Below the pieces are notes generated by a model that did not search any database, had not been told where the DNA came from, and saw only the letters and a program-made list of their open reading frames with translations. Below are positions 1 to 6,855 of a stretch of DNA of 6,974 nt, piece after piece. This DNA comes from an uncultured Anaerolineaceae bacterium (GTDB lineage: Bacteria; Chloroflexota; Anaerolineae; Anaerolineales; Anaerolineaceae). Each line of letters begins with the position of its first letter. Positions within the stretch are counted from its first letter, which is position 1. A program made the translations under genes and the position numbers. Where the stretch lies: NCBI GenBank assembly GCA_937894825.1, contig CALCQT010000467.1:1-6974 (forward strand). Reading direction: 5' to 3'.

Positions 1-1
1 A

Positions 2-133
2 GCCTGCAAAGATCGCATCTGGAAACGCAATCCCGAGGCAAAAATCATCCCGATTACCGCCAAAACCGGCGAAGGCATGGCGGAATGGTTTGAATGGCTT
101 CGCACAGAAGTGAAAAACTGGAAAACAAACTGA
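2..133 (+). CDS. hypB: HypB, hydrogenase/urease nickel incorporation GTPase (3' end only)
   Basis: Only the last 43 codons are visible; the gene enters from the left edge and ends at TGA 131-133. The readable C-terminus contains ITAKTGEGM followed by AEWFEWL. This matches the last GTPase motif (G5, SAKTGEG-like) and the tryptophan-rich terminal helix typical of HypB. HypB is a cytoplasmic SIMIBI-class GTPase that works with HypA to deliver nickel to the large subunit of [NiFe] hydrogenases. The same-strand hypA further along supports the call. The 31-base gap to the next gene suggests one operon. The nucleotide-binding P-loop and metal-binding residues lie outside the window, so only the family assignment is secure. 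Another SIMIBI GTPase such as UreG is less likely given the GEGM-x-x-W ending and the context. Confidence 0.8.
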   Translation, partial: ACKDRIWKRNPEAKIIPITAKTGEGMAEWFEWLRTEVKNWKTN

Positions 134-152
134 CCAAGACCCACCTCGAATC

Positions 153-158
153 AAGGAG
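153..158 (+). promoter_or_regulatory. Ribosome binding site of the fusion oxidoreductase
   Basis: AAGGAG lies six bases before the ATG at 165. It is a near-consensus Shine-Dalgarno sequence and fixes the start of the 893-residue protein. No separate promoter is evident in the 31-base gap after hypB, which supports co-transcription. Confidence 0.75.
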
Positions 159-164
159 TATCAC

Positions 165-2846
165 ATGGCCGTAAAAATGAAAGTCCTGGAATTTGCCAAC
201 AAAGTCAGCAAACGAAAATCCGGATCCAAGAGCAGCTTCACCGAGCAGGATCCCGAATACCGGATCCTCGCGCCCGTCGTCAGCGATGAAATGGCTGAGG
301 TGGCGCTGGGGCTCGAAATGCGCCAGCCGCAGACCGCCGCGCAGGTAGCCGCGAAATGCGGAAAGAGCCTGGAAGACACCACCCGCAATCTGCTTGCGTT
401 GGCCGATGCCGGGGTTTGTTTTGTCAACAACAAAAACGGCGAAGATATCTTCTGGTATGAGACCTGGGTTCCGGGCATCATGGAAATGATGGTCAACAAT
501 CTTGGCAACGTCCGCAAGCATCCCGAAATTGCGGTCGCATTCGACGACTATGGCAAAATCCGCGGGCCGAAGACAGCAGGCAGTTTTCCGGTCGGCACCG
601 GCCTGATGCGGGTCATCCCCATCGAAAGCGCCATTGACGGCGAAAGCCGCCGCGCTTCCTATGAGGAAGTTTCCAAATATTTGAACGACAACACGATATT
701 TTCCGTGTCTGATTGCGCCTGCCGCACCGTGCGGGAAGCAATGGGCGAAGGCTGCGGACACCTGAAGGAAGATATGTGCATCCAGATGGGTCATGCCGCC
801 GAATACTACATCCGCACCGGGCGGGGCCGCGAGGTCACCCGTGACGAAGCGTTTGAGATCATCAAGCGGGCCGAGGACAACGGTCTGATGCACCAGATCC
901 CCAATCTGGATGGCAGCGGCAAAACCCACGCCATCTGCAATTGCTGCGGATGCTCCTGCCTTTCGCTGCGCACCGCCGAGATGTTCATCAACGCGGATAT
1001 GGTCCGCTCGAACTATCTGGCTGTCGTGGACCGCGACAAATGCGTGGCCTGCGGTGAATGCGTCGGCAACTGCCCGGTCAACGCGGCACAGTTGGGGCAT
1101 AAACTGTGCTCCAGTGAACCGGTGATGACCGCCATTCTTCGCGATGAAACACCTCGCAACGCGGAATGGGGGCCGGAAAAATGGAATCCTGATTACCGCA
1201 TCAACCGCAAAAACGTGATCGAGACCGGCACCAGCCCCTGCAAAACCGGCTGCCCCGCGCACATCGGCGTGCAGGGCTATATCAAACTGGCTTCTCAGGG
1301 CCGCTACCGGGAAGCGCTGGAACTGATTAAAAAGAATAACCCGCTCCCGGCGGTCTGCGGACGGATCTGCCCGCGCAAATGCGAAAGCGACTGCACCCGC
1401 GGCGCCTTGGATGAAGCGGTGGCTGTGGACGAGATCAAAAAATTCATCGCCGAACGGGATCTGACGAATGAACACCGTTTTGTCCCGCGCATCCGGCACA
1501 ACTACAATAAAAAAATCGCCGTGATCGGCTCCGGCCCATCCGGCCTTTCCTGCGCCTATTATCTGGCGGAGGAAGGGTATTCGGTGACAGTCTTTGAGAA
1601 AGAGAAAAAACTGGGCGGCATGCTCACGCTCGGCATCCCGGCTTTCCGTCTCGAAAAAGACGTGATTGAAGCGGAAATTGACGTGCTGCGTGAGATGGGC
1701 GTGTCTTTCCGCACCGGGATCGAAGTGGGGAAAGACGTCAGTCTGGACGATCTGCGCGCGCAGGGTTACGAAGCCTTTTATCTTGCCATCGGCGCTCAGA
1801 TGGGGCGCAAACTCGGCATCGAAGGAGAAGACGCGGAGAACGTGATTTCCGGCGTGGACTTCCTGCGTCAGGTGAACCTCGGCAACAAGCCGCAGCTGGA
1901 CGGGAATATCGTCGTGATCGGTGGCGGCAACGTCGCCATTGACGTCGCCCGCACATCCAGCCGGGTCGGCGATACGGCAGTGACCATGCTCTGCCTGGAA
2001 AGCCGTTTGGAAATGCCGGCGCTTCCGGAAGAAGTTGCCGAAGCGGAGGAAGAAGGGATCACCATCCAAAACGGCTGGGGTCCGGTTCGCATCGTGACGG
2101 AAAGCGGACGCGTCAGCGGTGTCGAATTTAAGAAATGCACGCGGGTTTTCGACGAAAACCACAAATTCAGCCCGCAATATGATGAGGCAGAAATAATTCT
2201 GGTTCCGGCCCGCTATGTGCTGCTCTCCATCGGCCAGACAGTCGATTGGGGTGGAATCCTTTCCGGCAGTGCGATCGAATTGAACCCGAACCGCACTGTC
2301 AAAGCCGATCCGATCACGCTGCAAACCACCGAATCGGATGTCTTCGCGGGCGGCGACGCATTCTCCGGCCCGGCGTTCGCCATTGACGCCATCGCCATGG
2401 GAAAAGAAGGCGCAACCTCCATTCATCGCCATGTCAACCAGGGACAAAGTCTGATCATCGGACGGGACCGCAAAGAATATCGCATGCTGAATAAGGACGC
2501 GGTGCTGTTGGAAGGGTTCGATGCGCTGCCACGGCAGCGGCCCAGCCACATCATCACAACCGAGCGAAAGAGCTTCCAGGATACCCGCGCCACGTTTACA
2601 GAGGAGCAGATCCGAAAGGAAAGCGAACGCTGCCTGGGTTGCGGCGTCACCGTGATTGACGCGTTCCTGTGCGTCGGCTGCGGCCAATGCACCACCCAAT
2701 GCAAATTTGACGCCATCCATCTGGAGCGCAGGTACAATGGCGAGGGTGTTGCATACGAGAAATTAAAACCCGTGGTGGTGAAACAGATTCTAAAACGAAA
2801 AGTCAACATCACCGTCAAAAAGATTACGAAAGCGATCACGCAATAA
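165..2846 (+). CDS. Multidomain iron-sulfur flavoprotein, GltD-like FAD/NAD(P)H oxidoreductase fused to ferredoxin modules
   Basis: 893 residues, probably cytoplasmic: no signal peptide or membrane segment is seen. Domains in order: residues about 40-100, a possible winged-helix-like segment (weak). Residues about 175-265, a cysteine-rich module with CACR (C184, C186), C197, C205 and a CNCCGCSC block (258-265). A ferredoxin motif follows, C293-x2-C296-x2-C299-x3-C303-P. Residues about 355-415 carry the double Fe-S N-terminal motif of glutamate synthase small subunit (C359, C363, C398, C402, C406, C410). The FAD site is GSGPSG (455-460), the pyridine-nucleotide site is GGGNVA (586-591), and DVFAGGD (725-731) is the C-terminal FAD motif. 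A last module has C823, C826, C836, C839, C842 and C846. By family it should pass electrons between NAD(P)H, FAD and several [4Fe-4S] clusters. The GltD-type YRR motif is replaced by C-L-E at 610-612, suggesting NADH. A hydrogenase-linked role is inferred from the flanking hyp genes. The exact reaction is unknown, and it is not a true glutamate synthase because no large subunit is seen. Confidence 0.88.
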   Translation: MAVKMKVLEFANKVSKRKSGSKSSFTEQDPEYRILAPVVSDEMAEVALGLEMRQPQTAAQVAAKCGKSLEDTTRNLLALADAGVCFVNNKNGEDIFWYETWVPGIMEMMVNNLGNVRKHPEIAVAFDDYGKIRGPKTAGSFPVGTGLMRVIPIESAIDGESRRASYEEVSKYLNDNTIFSVSDCACRTVREAMGEGCGHLKEDMCIQMGHAAEYYIRTGRGREVTRDEAFEIIKRAEDNGLMHQIPNLDGSGKTHAICNCCGCSCLSLRTAEMFINADMVRSNYLAVVDRDKCVACGECVGNCPVNAAQLGHKLCSSEPVMTAILRDETPRNAEWGPEKWNPDYRINRKNVIETGTSPCKTGCPAHIGVQGYIKLASQGRYREALELIKKNNPLPAVCGRICPRKCESDCTRGALDEAVAVDEIKKFIAERDLTNEHRFVPRIRHNYNKKIAVIGSGPSGLSCAYYLAEEGYSVTVFEKEKKLGGMLTLGIPAFRLEKDVIEAEIDVLREMGVSFRTGIEVGKDVSLDDLRAQGYEAFYLAIGAQMGRKLGIEGEDAENVISGVDFLRQVNLGNKPQLDGNIVVIGGGNVAIDVARTSSRVGDTAVTMLCLESRLEMPALPEEVAEAEEEGITIQNGWGPVRIVTESGRVSGVEFKKCTRVFDENHKFSPQYDEAEIILVPARYVLLSIGQTVDWGGILSGSAIELNPNRTVKADPITLQTTESDVFAGGDAFSGPAFAIDAIAMGKEGATSIHRHVNQGQSLIIGRDRKEYRMLNKDAVLLEGFDALPRQRPSHIITTERKSFQDTRATFTEEQIRKESERCLGCGVTVIDAFLCVGCGQCTTQCKFDAIHLERRYNGEGVAYEKLKPVVVKQILKRKVNITVKKITKAITQ

Positions 2847-2847
2847 C

Positions 2848-3189
2848 ATGCACGAACTCAGCATCATGGTTCATGTGGTGGAAATCGTCGAGGAAACAGC
2901 CCGGGAAAACAAAGTCGAAAAGATTGACACGCTGGTGCTGCAAATCGGTGAGATGGCCAGCGTCGTGCCGCAGTTCATTCACGCCTGTTACCCAGCCGTG
3001 ATCGAAGGCACACTGCTGGAAGACACCAAATTGGAAATTGAGATTCTGCCCGCCAATGCCTTGTGCAAAAGCTGCGGCAAGGTGTACAACCTGCCGCAGT
3101 ACGGCGGGGTCTGCCCGCATTGCGGCAGTCAGGACTATGAAATGATCAGCGGACGGGAATTTAACATTAAGGAGATCGTGGCGTATTAA
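2848..3189 (+). CDS. hypA: HypA, hydrogenase maturation nickel metallochaperone
   Basis: 113 residues, the usual family length. It begins with MHELSI, in which Met1 and His2 form the conserved nickel site. The zinc ribbon is C73-x2-C76 and C89-x2-C92, and the tail contains GREFNIKEI, also typical of the family. HypA binds nickel and, with HypB, inserts it into the [NiFe] hydrogenase large subunit in the cytoplasm. The ATG lies one base after the TAA of the oxidoreductase. No clear Shine-Dalgarno sequence precedes it, so translation is probably coupled to the upstream gene. The order hypB, oxidoreductase, hypA places an electron-transfer protein between the two maturation partners, which implies co-expression with a hydrogenase. 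Hydrogenase structural genes are not in the window. Identity is very secure. Confidence 0.95.
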   Translation: MHELSIMVHVVEIVEETARENKVEKIDTLVLQIGEMASVVPQFIHACYPAVIEGTLLEDTKLEIEILPANALCKSCGKVYNLPQYGGVCPHCGSQDYEMISGREFNIKEIVAY

Positions 3190-3236
3190 TCCGCCGGTTT
3201 GTCCCAGGTAAATTATCCTGTCCTGAAAGACCTTAT

Positions 3237-3241
3237 GAGGA
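3237..3241 (+). promoter_or_regulatory. Ribosome binding site choosing the DJ-1/PfpI start
   Basis: GAGGA stands five bases before ATG 3247. This favours that start over the in-frame TTG at 3199 or ATG at 3235, neither of which has a comparable signal. It also makes the protein begin directly at the first beta strand, as family members do. Confidence 0.6.
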
Positions 3242-3246
3242 AATCA

Positions 3247-3834
3247 ATGGATATTAATGTCTTGTTATTCGACGACTTTGAAACGCTGGACGTGTTTGGT
3301 CCGGTGGAAATTTTCGGCCATGGGCCGGAATATACGCTGCGATATGTTTCGGCCGAGGGCGGCGTAGTGAAAAGCAGGCACGGTGCGGAAATTATGACCG
3401 AGCCAATCGTCAATGCCGACTTTTCCGCCATCCTGCTCATTCCGGGCGGGTTCGGCACCCGGCCGCTGGTGGACGATTTTGCATACATCGAAGAGTTGAC
3501 AGAAATCGCCGCGCAGTCTGCCTTTTGCCTGACCGTGTGCACCGGTTCCGGACTCCTGGCCAAAACCGGACTTCTGGATGGCAGACGGGCCACATCCAAC
3601 AAACGCGCCTTTGCCTGGGCCAAATCCGTCAATCCGGCTGTGGACTGGGTGGAGCATGCCAGATGGGTGCGGGATGGGAAATTTTACACCTCCTCCGGCG
3701 TTTCCGCGGGCATGGACATGGCGCTCGGGTTTATTGCCGATCGGCTCGGAATTGAGCAAGCCGGGGAAATCGCCTCCGCCATCGAATATATCTGGAATAC
3801 CGACAAAGATAACGATCCGTTTGCCATCGCCTAA
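3247..3834 (+). CDS. DJ-1/PfpI family protein (class I glutamine amidotransferase-like fold)
   Basis: 195 residues from ATG 3247. The N-terminus, NVLLFDDFETLDVFGPVEIF, is the characteristic first strand and helix of the superfamily and holds the conserved acidic residue E21. The nucleophile elbow is VCTGSG with C98, followed by GLLDGRRATSNK (108-119), close to bacterial ThiJ/PfpI and isonitrile hydratase-like proteins. SSGVSAGMDMALGFI (149-163) is the usual C-terminal motif. No DNA-binding domain is attached, so this is not one of the AraC-type fusion regulators. Family members include isonitrile hydratases, glyoxalase/deglycase-like enzymes and proteins of unknown role, and nothing here selects one. 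The gap to hypA is 57 bases and to the next gene 35, so it could be in the same transcription unit. The fold is secure and the function open. Confidence 0.88.
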   Translation: MDINVLLFDDFETLDVFGPVEIFGHGPEYTLRYVSAEGGVVKSRHGAEIMTEPIVNADFSAILLIPGGFGTRPLVDDFAYIEELTEIAAQSAFCLTVCTGSGLLAKTGLLDGRRATSNKRAFAWAKSVNPAVDWVEHARWVRDGKFYTSSGVSAGMDMALGFIADRLGIEQAGEIASAIEYIWNTDKDNDPFAIA

Positions 3835-3869
3835 AACGGTTTTGGCCGCAATAAGGATACGTAGGAAAC

Positions 3870-4832
3870 ATGAAAGAAAACACTTTTTCCAAAAAATCGA
3901 TCGTCAAGAAGATAATCTTCATCATTCTTGCGATCCTGATCGTGCTTTCCCTGGCGCTGCTGATCCTGATCCCTTTCGTCATCATGCCTTCTTTTCTCGG
4001 ACAACGCTATGAACAAAAGCAATATGATTCGCTGGATTACGGCATCCCTTCCGAACGGGTCGCGCTGACCACAGACGACGGACTGACGCTGGCAGCCTGG
4101 CGAACACGCGCAACACGCTCTTCTCAGCCGAAAGGAACCGTCATTATCCTCTCCGGCATCCAGAACCCCTCTGTGACCGCCTTCTTCGGTTATGCCAAAA
4201 TGCTGGCCGACAACGGCTGGGATTCGCTGCTGATCGAGATGCGTGCCCGCAGCCAGAGCGAAGGCGAAGAAATCGGCCTCGGCATGACCGAATGGCGCGA
4301 CGTCAAAGCCGGCGTGGACTTCCTCAGCGCGGACGAAGCCGTCAAAGACCTGCCGATCGTGGCCATGGGAACCTCCATGGGCGGCGGCACAGTTATCATC
4401 GCCGCCGGCGAAGTGCCCGAAATTGACGGCGTGGTCGCGATCTCGGCATTTTCTTTCTGGAGCGACCTTTTTGTCGACAACATGACGGCAATGGGGCTGC
4501 CCCAAGCCATCGGCAAGATGGAGATCCCCTTCCTCAACCTGTATCTTGGCATTCATTACGGTTTTGAGGCACTCCAATACGCACCGCTCAACGGGATCCG
4601 GAAACTGGCGGACCGCCCCATCCTAATGATGCATTCGACCGGAGACAGCCAGGTTCCTTTTTCGGAATTCGAAAAGCTGCGGGATGAAGCGGAGAAACAC
4701 AACGTTAACCTCACCACGTTTGTGCGCGAAGGGGACGAGCATTTCGTCTGTTACGAGCCTTATTTCGACGATCCCGCCGGGGACAGCGAATTCAGCCGCG
4801 CGATCCTGAACTTTCTGGAAGTTAATTTCTGA
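3870..4832 (+). CDS. Membrane-anchored alpha/beta hydrolase
   Basis: 320 residues. Lysines at 8-14 precede one strongly hydrophobic segment (about 15-39), which looks like an uncleaved signal anchor placing the catalytic domain outside the membrane. The nucleophile elbow is GTSMGG with S169. The probable acid is D259 in HSTGDSQVP and the probable base is H291 in GDEHF, giving a full Ser-Asp-His triad in the right order. An upstream LSGIQNPS segment (94-101) occupies the usual oxyanion-hole region. Family members hydrolyse esters, peptides or lipids, and no substrate can be named. The start ATG is supported by AGGA at 3863-3866 (three bases away) and AAGGA at 3853-3857. The gene ends 33 bases from the oppositely directed protease gene, with no strong intrinsic terminator between them. 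An 8-base palindrome, AGCCGGCT, follows the stop at 4833-4840. Confidence 0.88.
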   Translation: MKENTFSKKSIVKKIIFIILAILIVLSLALLILIPFVIMPSFLGQRYEQKQYDSLDYGIPSERVALTTDDGLTLAAWRTRATRSSQPKGTVIILSGIQNPSVTAFFGYAKMLADNGWDSLLIEMRARSQSEGEEIGLGMTEWRDVKAGVDFLSADEAVKDLPIVAMGTSMGGGTVIIAAGEVPEIDGVVAISAFSFWSDLFVDNMTAMGLPQAIGKMEIPFLNLYLGIHYGFEALQYAPLNGIRKLADRPILMMHSTGDSQVPFSEFEKLRDEAEKHNVNLTTFVREGDEHFVCYEPYFDDPAGDSEFSRAILNFLEVNF

Positions 4833-4865
4833 AGCCGGCTCATAAGATCAGGGTGTCAAAATGGT

Positions 4866-5588
4866 TCAGTTCCGCATAAATAGGAAAAACAGGATCACCA
4901 CATCCTGCGCGAAATGGATCAGCCAGGCCCAGAAGAACCCCTTCGTTTCATTGATGGATTTGGCCAGGAACCAGCCGATGAAGGCGGCCATCAGCGCGCC
5001 GGCAAGCCCGCTTGGCGCGATCCCGAAATAGTGAATTCCACCGAAAATAACCGCCGAAAGGAATTGCGACAGCTTCGGGCTCAGGTTTTCATTCGCGACG
5101 ATCGTGGTGTAAGACAAACGGAAAATCACTTCCTCAGTAAACGAATTCATCAAAGCAAAAAGCAGAATCAGCGGCACTTCCGGAAAGATGCGTAACGTCA
5201 GCCCGCTGCGCGCGGTTTGGAAAAACACCACAACCGCCGTGACAATCGTAATGATGACTCCGATGTTAAAACCGATCATCCTCCAGCCTTCGCCCGCCTT
5301 CGGTCTAAGACCGATCAACGGCGCGGGCTGCACCGGGGCATCGATATTCCGCAGATTCAAATAGGAAAGGCGCAATCTGTCCGCGGCAAAAAATAAAATC
5401 AGCAAAAAAGCGCCGCTGACCAGGAGCGTGGAAAGCTCATAGCCGGCATAGAAGTTCAGCATGTATTTATCGAACGTCGTAACAGTAAAAAGGGGCCTTT
5501 CCATAAACACAAACAACAAATAAGCAGCACTCAGCGATAAAGCTGTAATCAGCACAATTTTCAGGTATTTTTTCATTTTATTTTCCAT
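4866..5588 (-). CDS. CPBP/CAAX-type intramembrane metalloprotease (Abi family)
   Basis: 240 residues with several hydrophobic segments (about 9-28, 52-68, 105-123, 138-150, 176-206 and 218-237). The three signature motifs of the family are intact: EE-x3-R at E152, E153 and R157; F-x3-H at F182 and H186; and H-x3-D at H225 and D229. By family these form a glutamate/histidine catalytic site within the membrane. Relatives process prenylated proteins, act in bacteriocin self-immunity, or have unknown substrates. No bacteriocin gene is visible here, so a specific role is not claimed. Translation may begin at ATG 5588 or at the in-frame ATG four codons later (5576), which has GGA at a better distance. 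It lies downstream of the ABC permease on the same strand across 203 bases and converges on the hydrolase gene. Confidence 0.9.
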   Translation of the reverse strand: MENKMKKYLKIVLITALSLSAAYLLFVFMERPLFTVTTFDKYMLNFYAGYELSTLLVSGAFLLILFFAADRLRLSYLNLRNIDAPVQPAPLIGLRPKAGEGWRMIGFNIGVIITIVTAVVVFFQTARSGLTLRIFPEVPLILLFALMNSFTEEVIFRLSYTTIVANENLSPKLSQFLSAVIFGGIHYFGIAPSGLAGALMAAFIGWFLAKSINETKGFFWAWLIHFAQDVVILFFLFMRN

Positions 5589-5791
5589 TTCACCATGCCA
5601 CTAGTAAAATCTAACTATCCAGGCTGGGGGTCCTTCTACAAGAGTGCATGTATTGGCCAAAATTCTCAGAATATCTTTGCCTGCTACTTTCATTATAGCC
5701 AGATTGGCACCTTGCAGATACCTTAGCGCGGAAATTACAGTCTGTCACTGGATAAAAGCCCTGATCAGCAAAGTCTTCGCTTTTTTTGCCT
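5589..5791 (-). other. Unassigned 203-base intergenic stretch between permease and protease genes
   Basis: No recognisable gene is seen. Just after the permease stop, the minus-strand transcript could form a short stem of AGCGAA with TTTGCT (one G-U pair) at 5768-5782, but no good U-run follows, so it is a poor terminator. A short minus-strand frame of about 45 codons crosses the middle of the region (near 5604-5740) and reads like protein, but it has no ribosome binding site and matches nothing I recognise. The region probably carries the promoter and 5' leader of the protease gene, and possibly debris of a lost gene. Confidence 0.4.
5692..5697 (-). promoter_or_regulatory. Possible -10 promoter element for the CPBP protease gene
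   Basis: The minus strand reads TATAAT here, a perfect sigma-70-type -10 hexamer, about 100 bases upstream of the protease start. No good TTGACA-like -35 hexamer lies 16-18 bases further upstream, so this could be chance in AT-richer DNA. Confidence 0.25.
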
Positions 5792-6853
5792 TTATTCGTT
5801 CCGAAACCGCTCTTTCAATCGAAAAATCGTCAGAAACGACGGGACCATCCCTGCAATCATCCCAAGTACGGCTGATCCTAAGCATATACCTCCAAAAATT
5901 CGCGGAGCTACGACAAAATCGAATACGCCCAAATTTTCAACAGAGTATTTTCCTATGACTGGAACGATAATAAAGAAGCATACAACTATACCTGCACTTA
6001 GAACAATCGCGGTTTCAATCAATGTCATCCTCAGGACTTGCGCTTTACTGGCTCCGATTATCTTAAGGCTGATAAATTCTTTTCGCCGAATATGCATCAT
6101 GACTGCATAGGTGTTGAATAGAACGATTGCGGATAACAAAGCGGCAATCCCAACCAGCAGCAATGATGCACCTTTTTGAACACCGAAATCAGGATTACTC
6201 GTGTAATATGAAAATTTGTTTTCAATCGATCCATTGACCTGTTCGTTGAAATATAAGAAGTCATACTCATTGCTGTAAGTATTTTTCAGCGCCAGATCAT
6301 CATGGACAATGCAATCCACCGTTTCTCCTGTCGAGTCACTATCGGACTCAAATATACCGGACACCACAAGTACCGCCTTCTCTCCGTTCGGAAACCAGAC
6401 CTCTGTTTTTTCTCCCGCAGAAAATCCATGCACATTCTGCGAGAGCATAATTTGACCGGGTTTCACACTCTTTTTCCCGGACAATACCCGGATATTGATC
6501 GTGTCGTTGTTGACGGCCACCCCATAGATGCCGTCAAGATGATCAGCATTTCTTATTATCATCCGGATATTTTTCATACCCAAATAGTTATTTGTGTTAA
6601 TTTCCCATTGGGATAGATCCCGTGCGACATATTGATAATTCTTTACCATTTCGTATTGCGCTTGAGAATTACTTCTGAAATAAGTTATCGCATTCAGGAA
6701 CAAAACGCTGTTCAAAGTCATCATCGCAGCGATAGATACCGAGGCAACCGCGAATTTTGCCGCTTTTAAATTAATATTGGCGTTGGCAACCAGTCCAATA
6801 CCGTTATCCATTTTTCTTACAAATATCGATATCAGCCAGTTGATCCCAGCCAT
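5792..6853 (-). CDS. FtsX/MacB-type ABC transporter permease, C-terminal half (frame interrupted upstream)
   Basis: 353 residues from the first in-frame ATG, but that ATG is probably internal. Predicted layout in this numbering: hydrophobic segments at about 35-57, 228-252, 278-300 and 318-340. A soluble extracytoplasmic domain lies at 58-227, and an FtsX domain of about 229-346 contains MHIRRKEFISLKIIGASKAQ (253-272), the cytoplasmic loop typical of this family. Such permeases pair with an ATPase to move lipids, peptides or antibiotics, or to drive extracytoplasmic events. No ATPase is in the window. Complete relatives of this two-FtsX-domain type are roughly twice this long, so the first half should lie to the right. 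The C-terminus looks complete, with TAA at 5792-5794. The open frame continues past the ATG to the window edge as unconvincing, charged sequence. The better continuation is in another frame (6856-6974). Confidence 0.85.
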   Translation of the reverse strand: MAGINWLISIFVRKMDNGIGLVANANINLKAAKFAVASVSIAAMMTLNSVLFLNAITYFRSNSQAQYEMVKNYQYVARDLSQWEINTNNYLGMKNIRMIIRNADHLDGIYGVAVNNDTINIRVLSGKKSVKPGQIMLSQNVHGFSAGEKTEVWFPNGEKAVLVVSGIFESDSDSTGETVDCIVHDDLALKNTYSNEYDFLYFNEQVNGSIENKFSYYTSNPDFGVQKGASLLLVGIAALLSAIVLFNTYAVMMHIRRKEFISLKIIGASKAQVLRMTLIETAIVLSAGIVVCFFIIVPVIGKYSVENLGVFDFVVAPRIFGGICLGSAVLGMIAGMVPSFLTIFRLKERFRNE

Positions 6854-6855
6854 AA

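Noticed and set aside
54..2720. 888-codon open frame on the minus strand, antisense to the oxidoreductase gene
   Set aside because: Its codons coincide exactly with the sense codons in reverse complement, so it stays open only because the sense gene avoids TTA, CTA and TCA. The translation is rich in F, A, H, D and R, with no recognisable domain, while the sense strand encodes a clear multidomain enzyme. Shorter antisense frames over hypA, the DJ-1 gene and the hydrolase gene have the same in-phase cause.
3199..3246. Extended N-terminus of the DJ-1/PfpI protein from a TTG start
   Set aside because: The extra 16 residues precede the normal family start and lack a ribosome binding site; ATG 3247 has GAGGA five bases upstream.
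4833..4865. Bidirectional terminator between the convergent hydrolase and protease genes
   Set aside because: Only an 8-base palindrome without loop (AGCCGGCT) and no U-run; not enough to call a terminator.
5754..5787. Hairpin plus T-run resembling a plus-strand intrinsic terminator
   Set aside because: The stem AAAAGC/GCTTTT is short and AT-rich with a 19-base loop, and no plus-strand gene ends nearby, so the following T7 is probably incidental.
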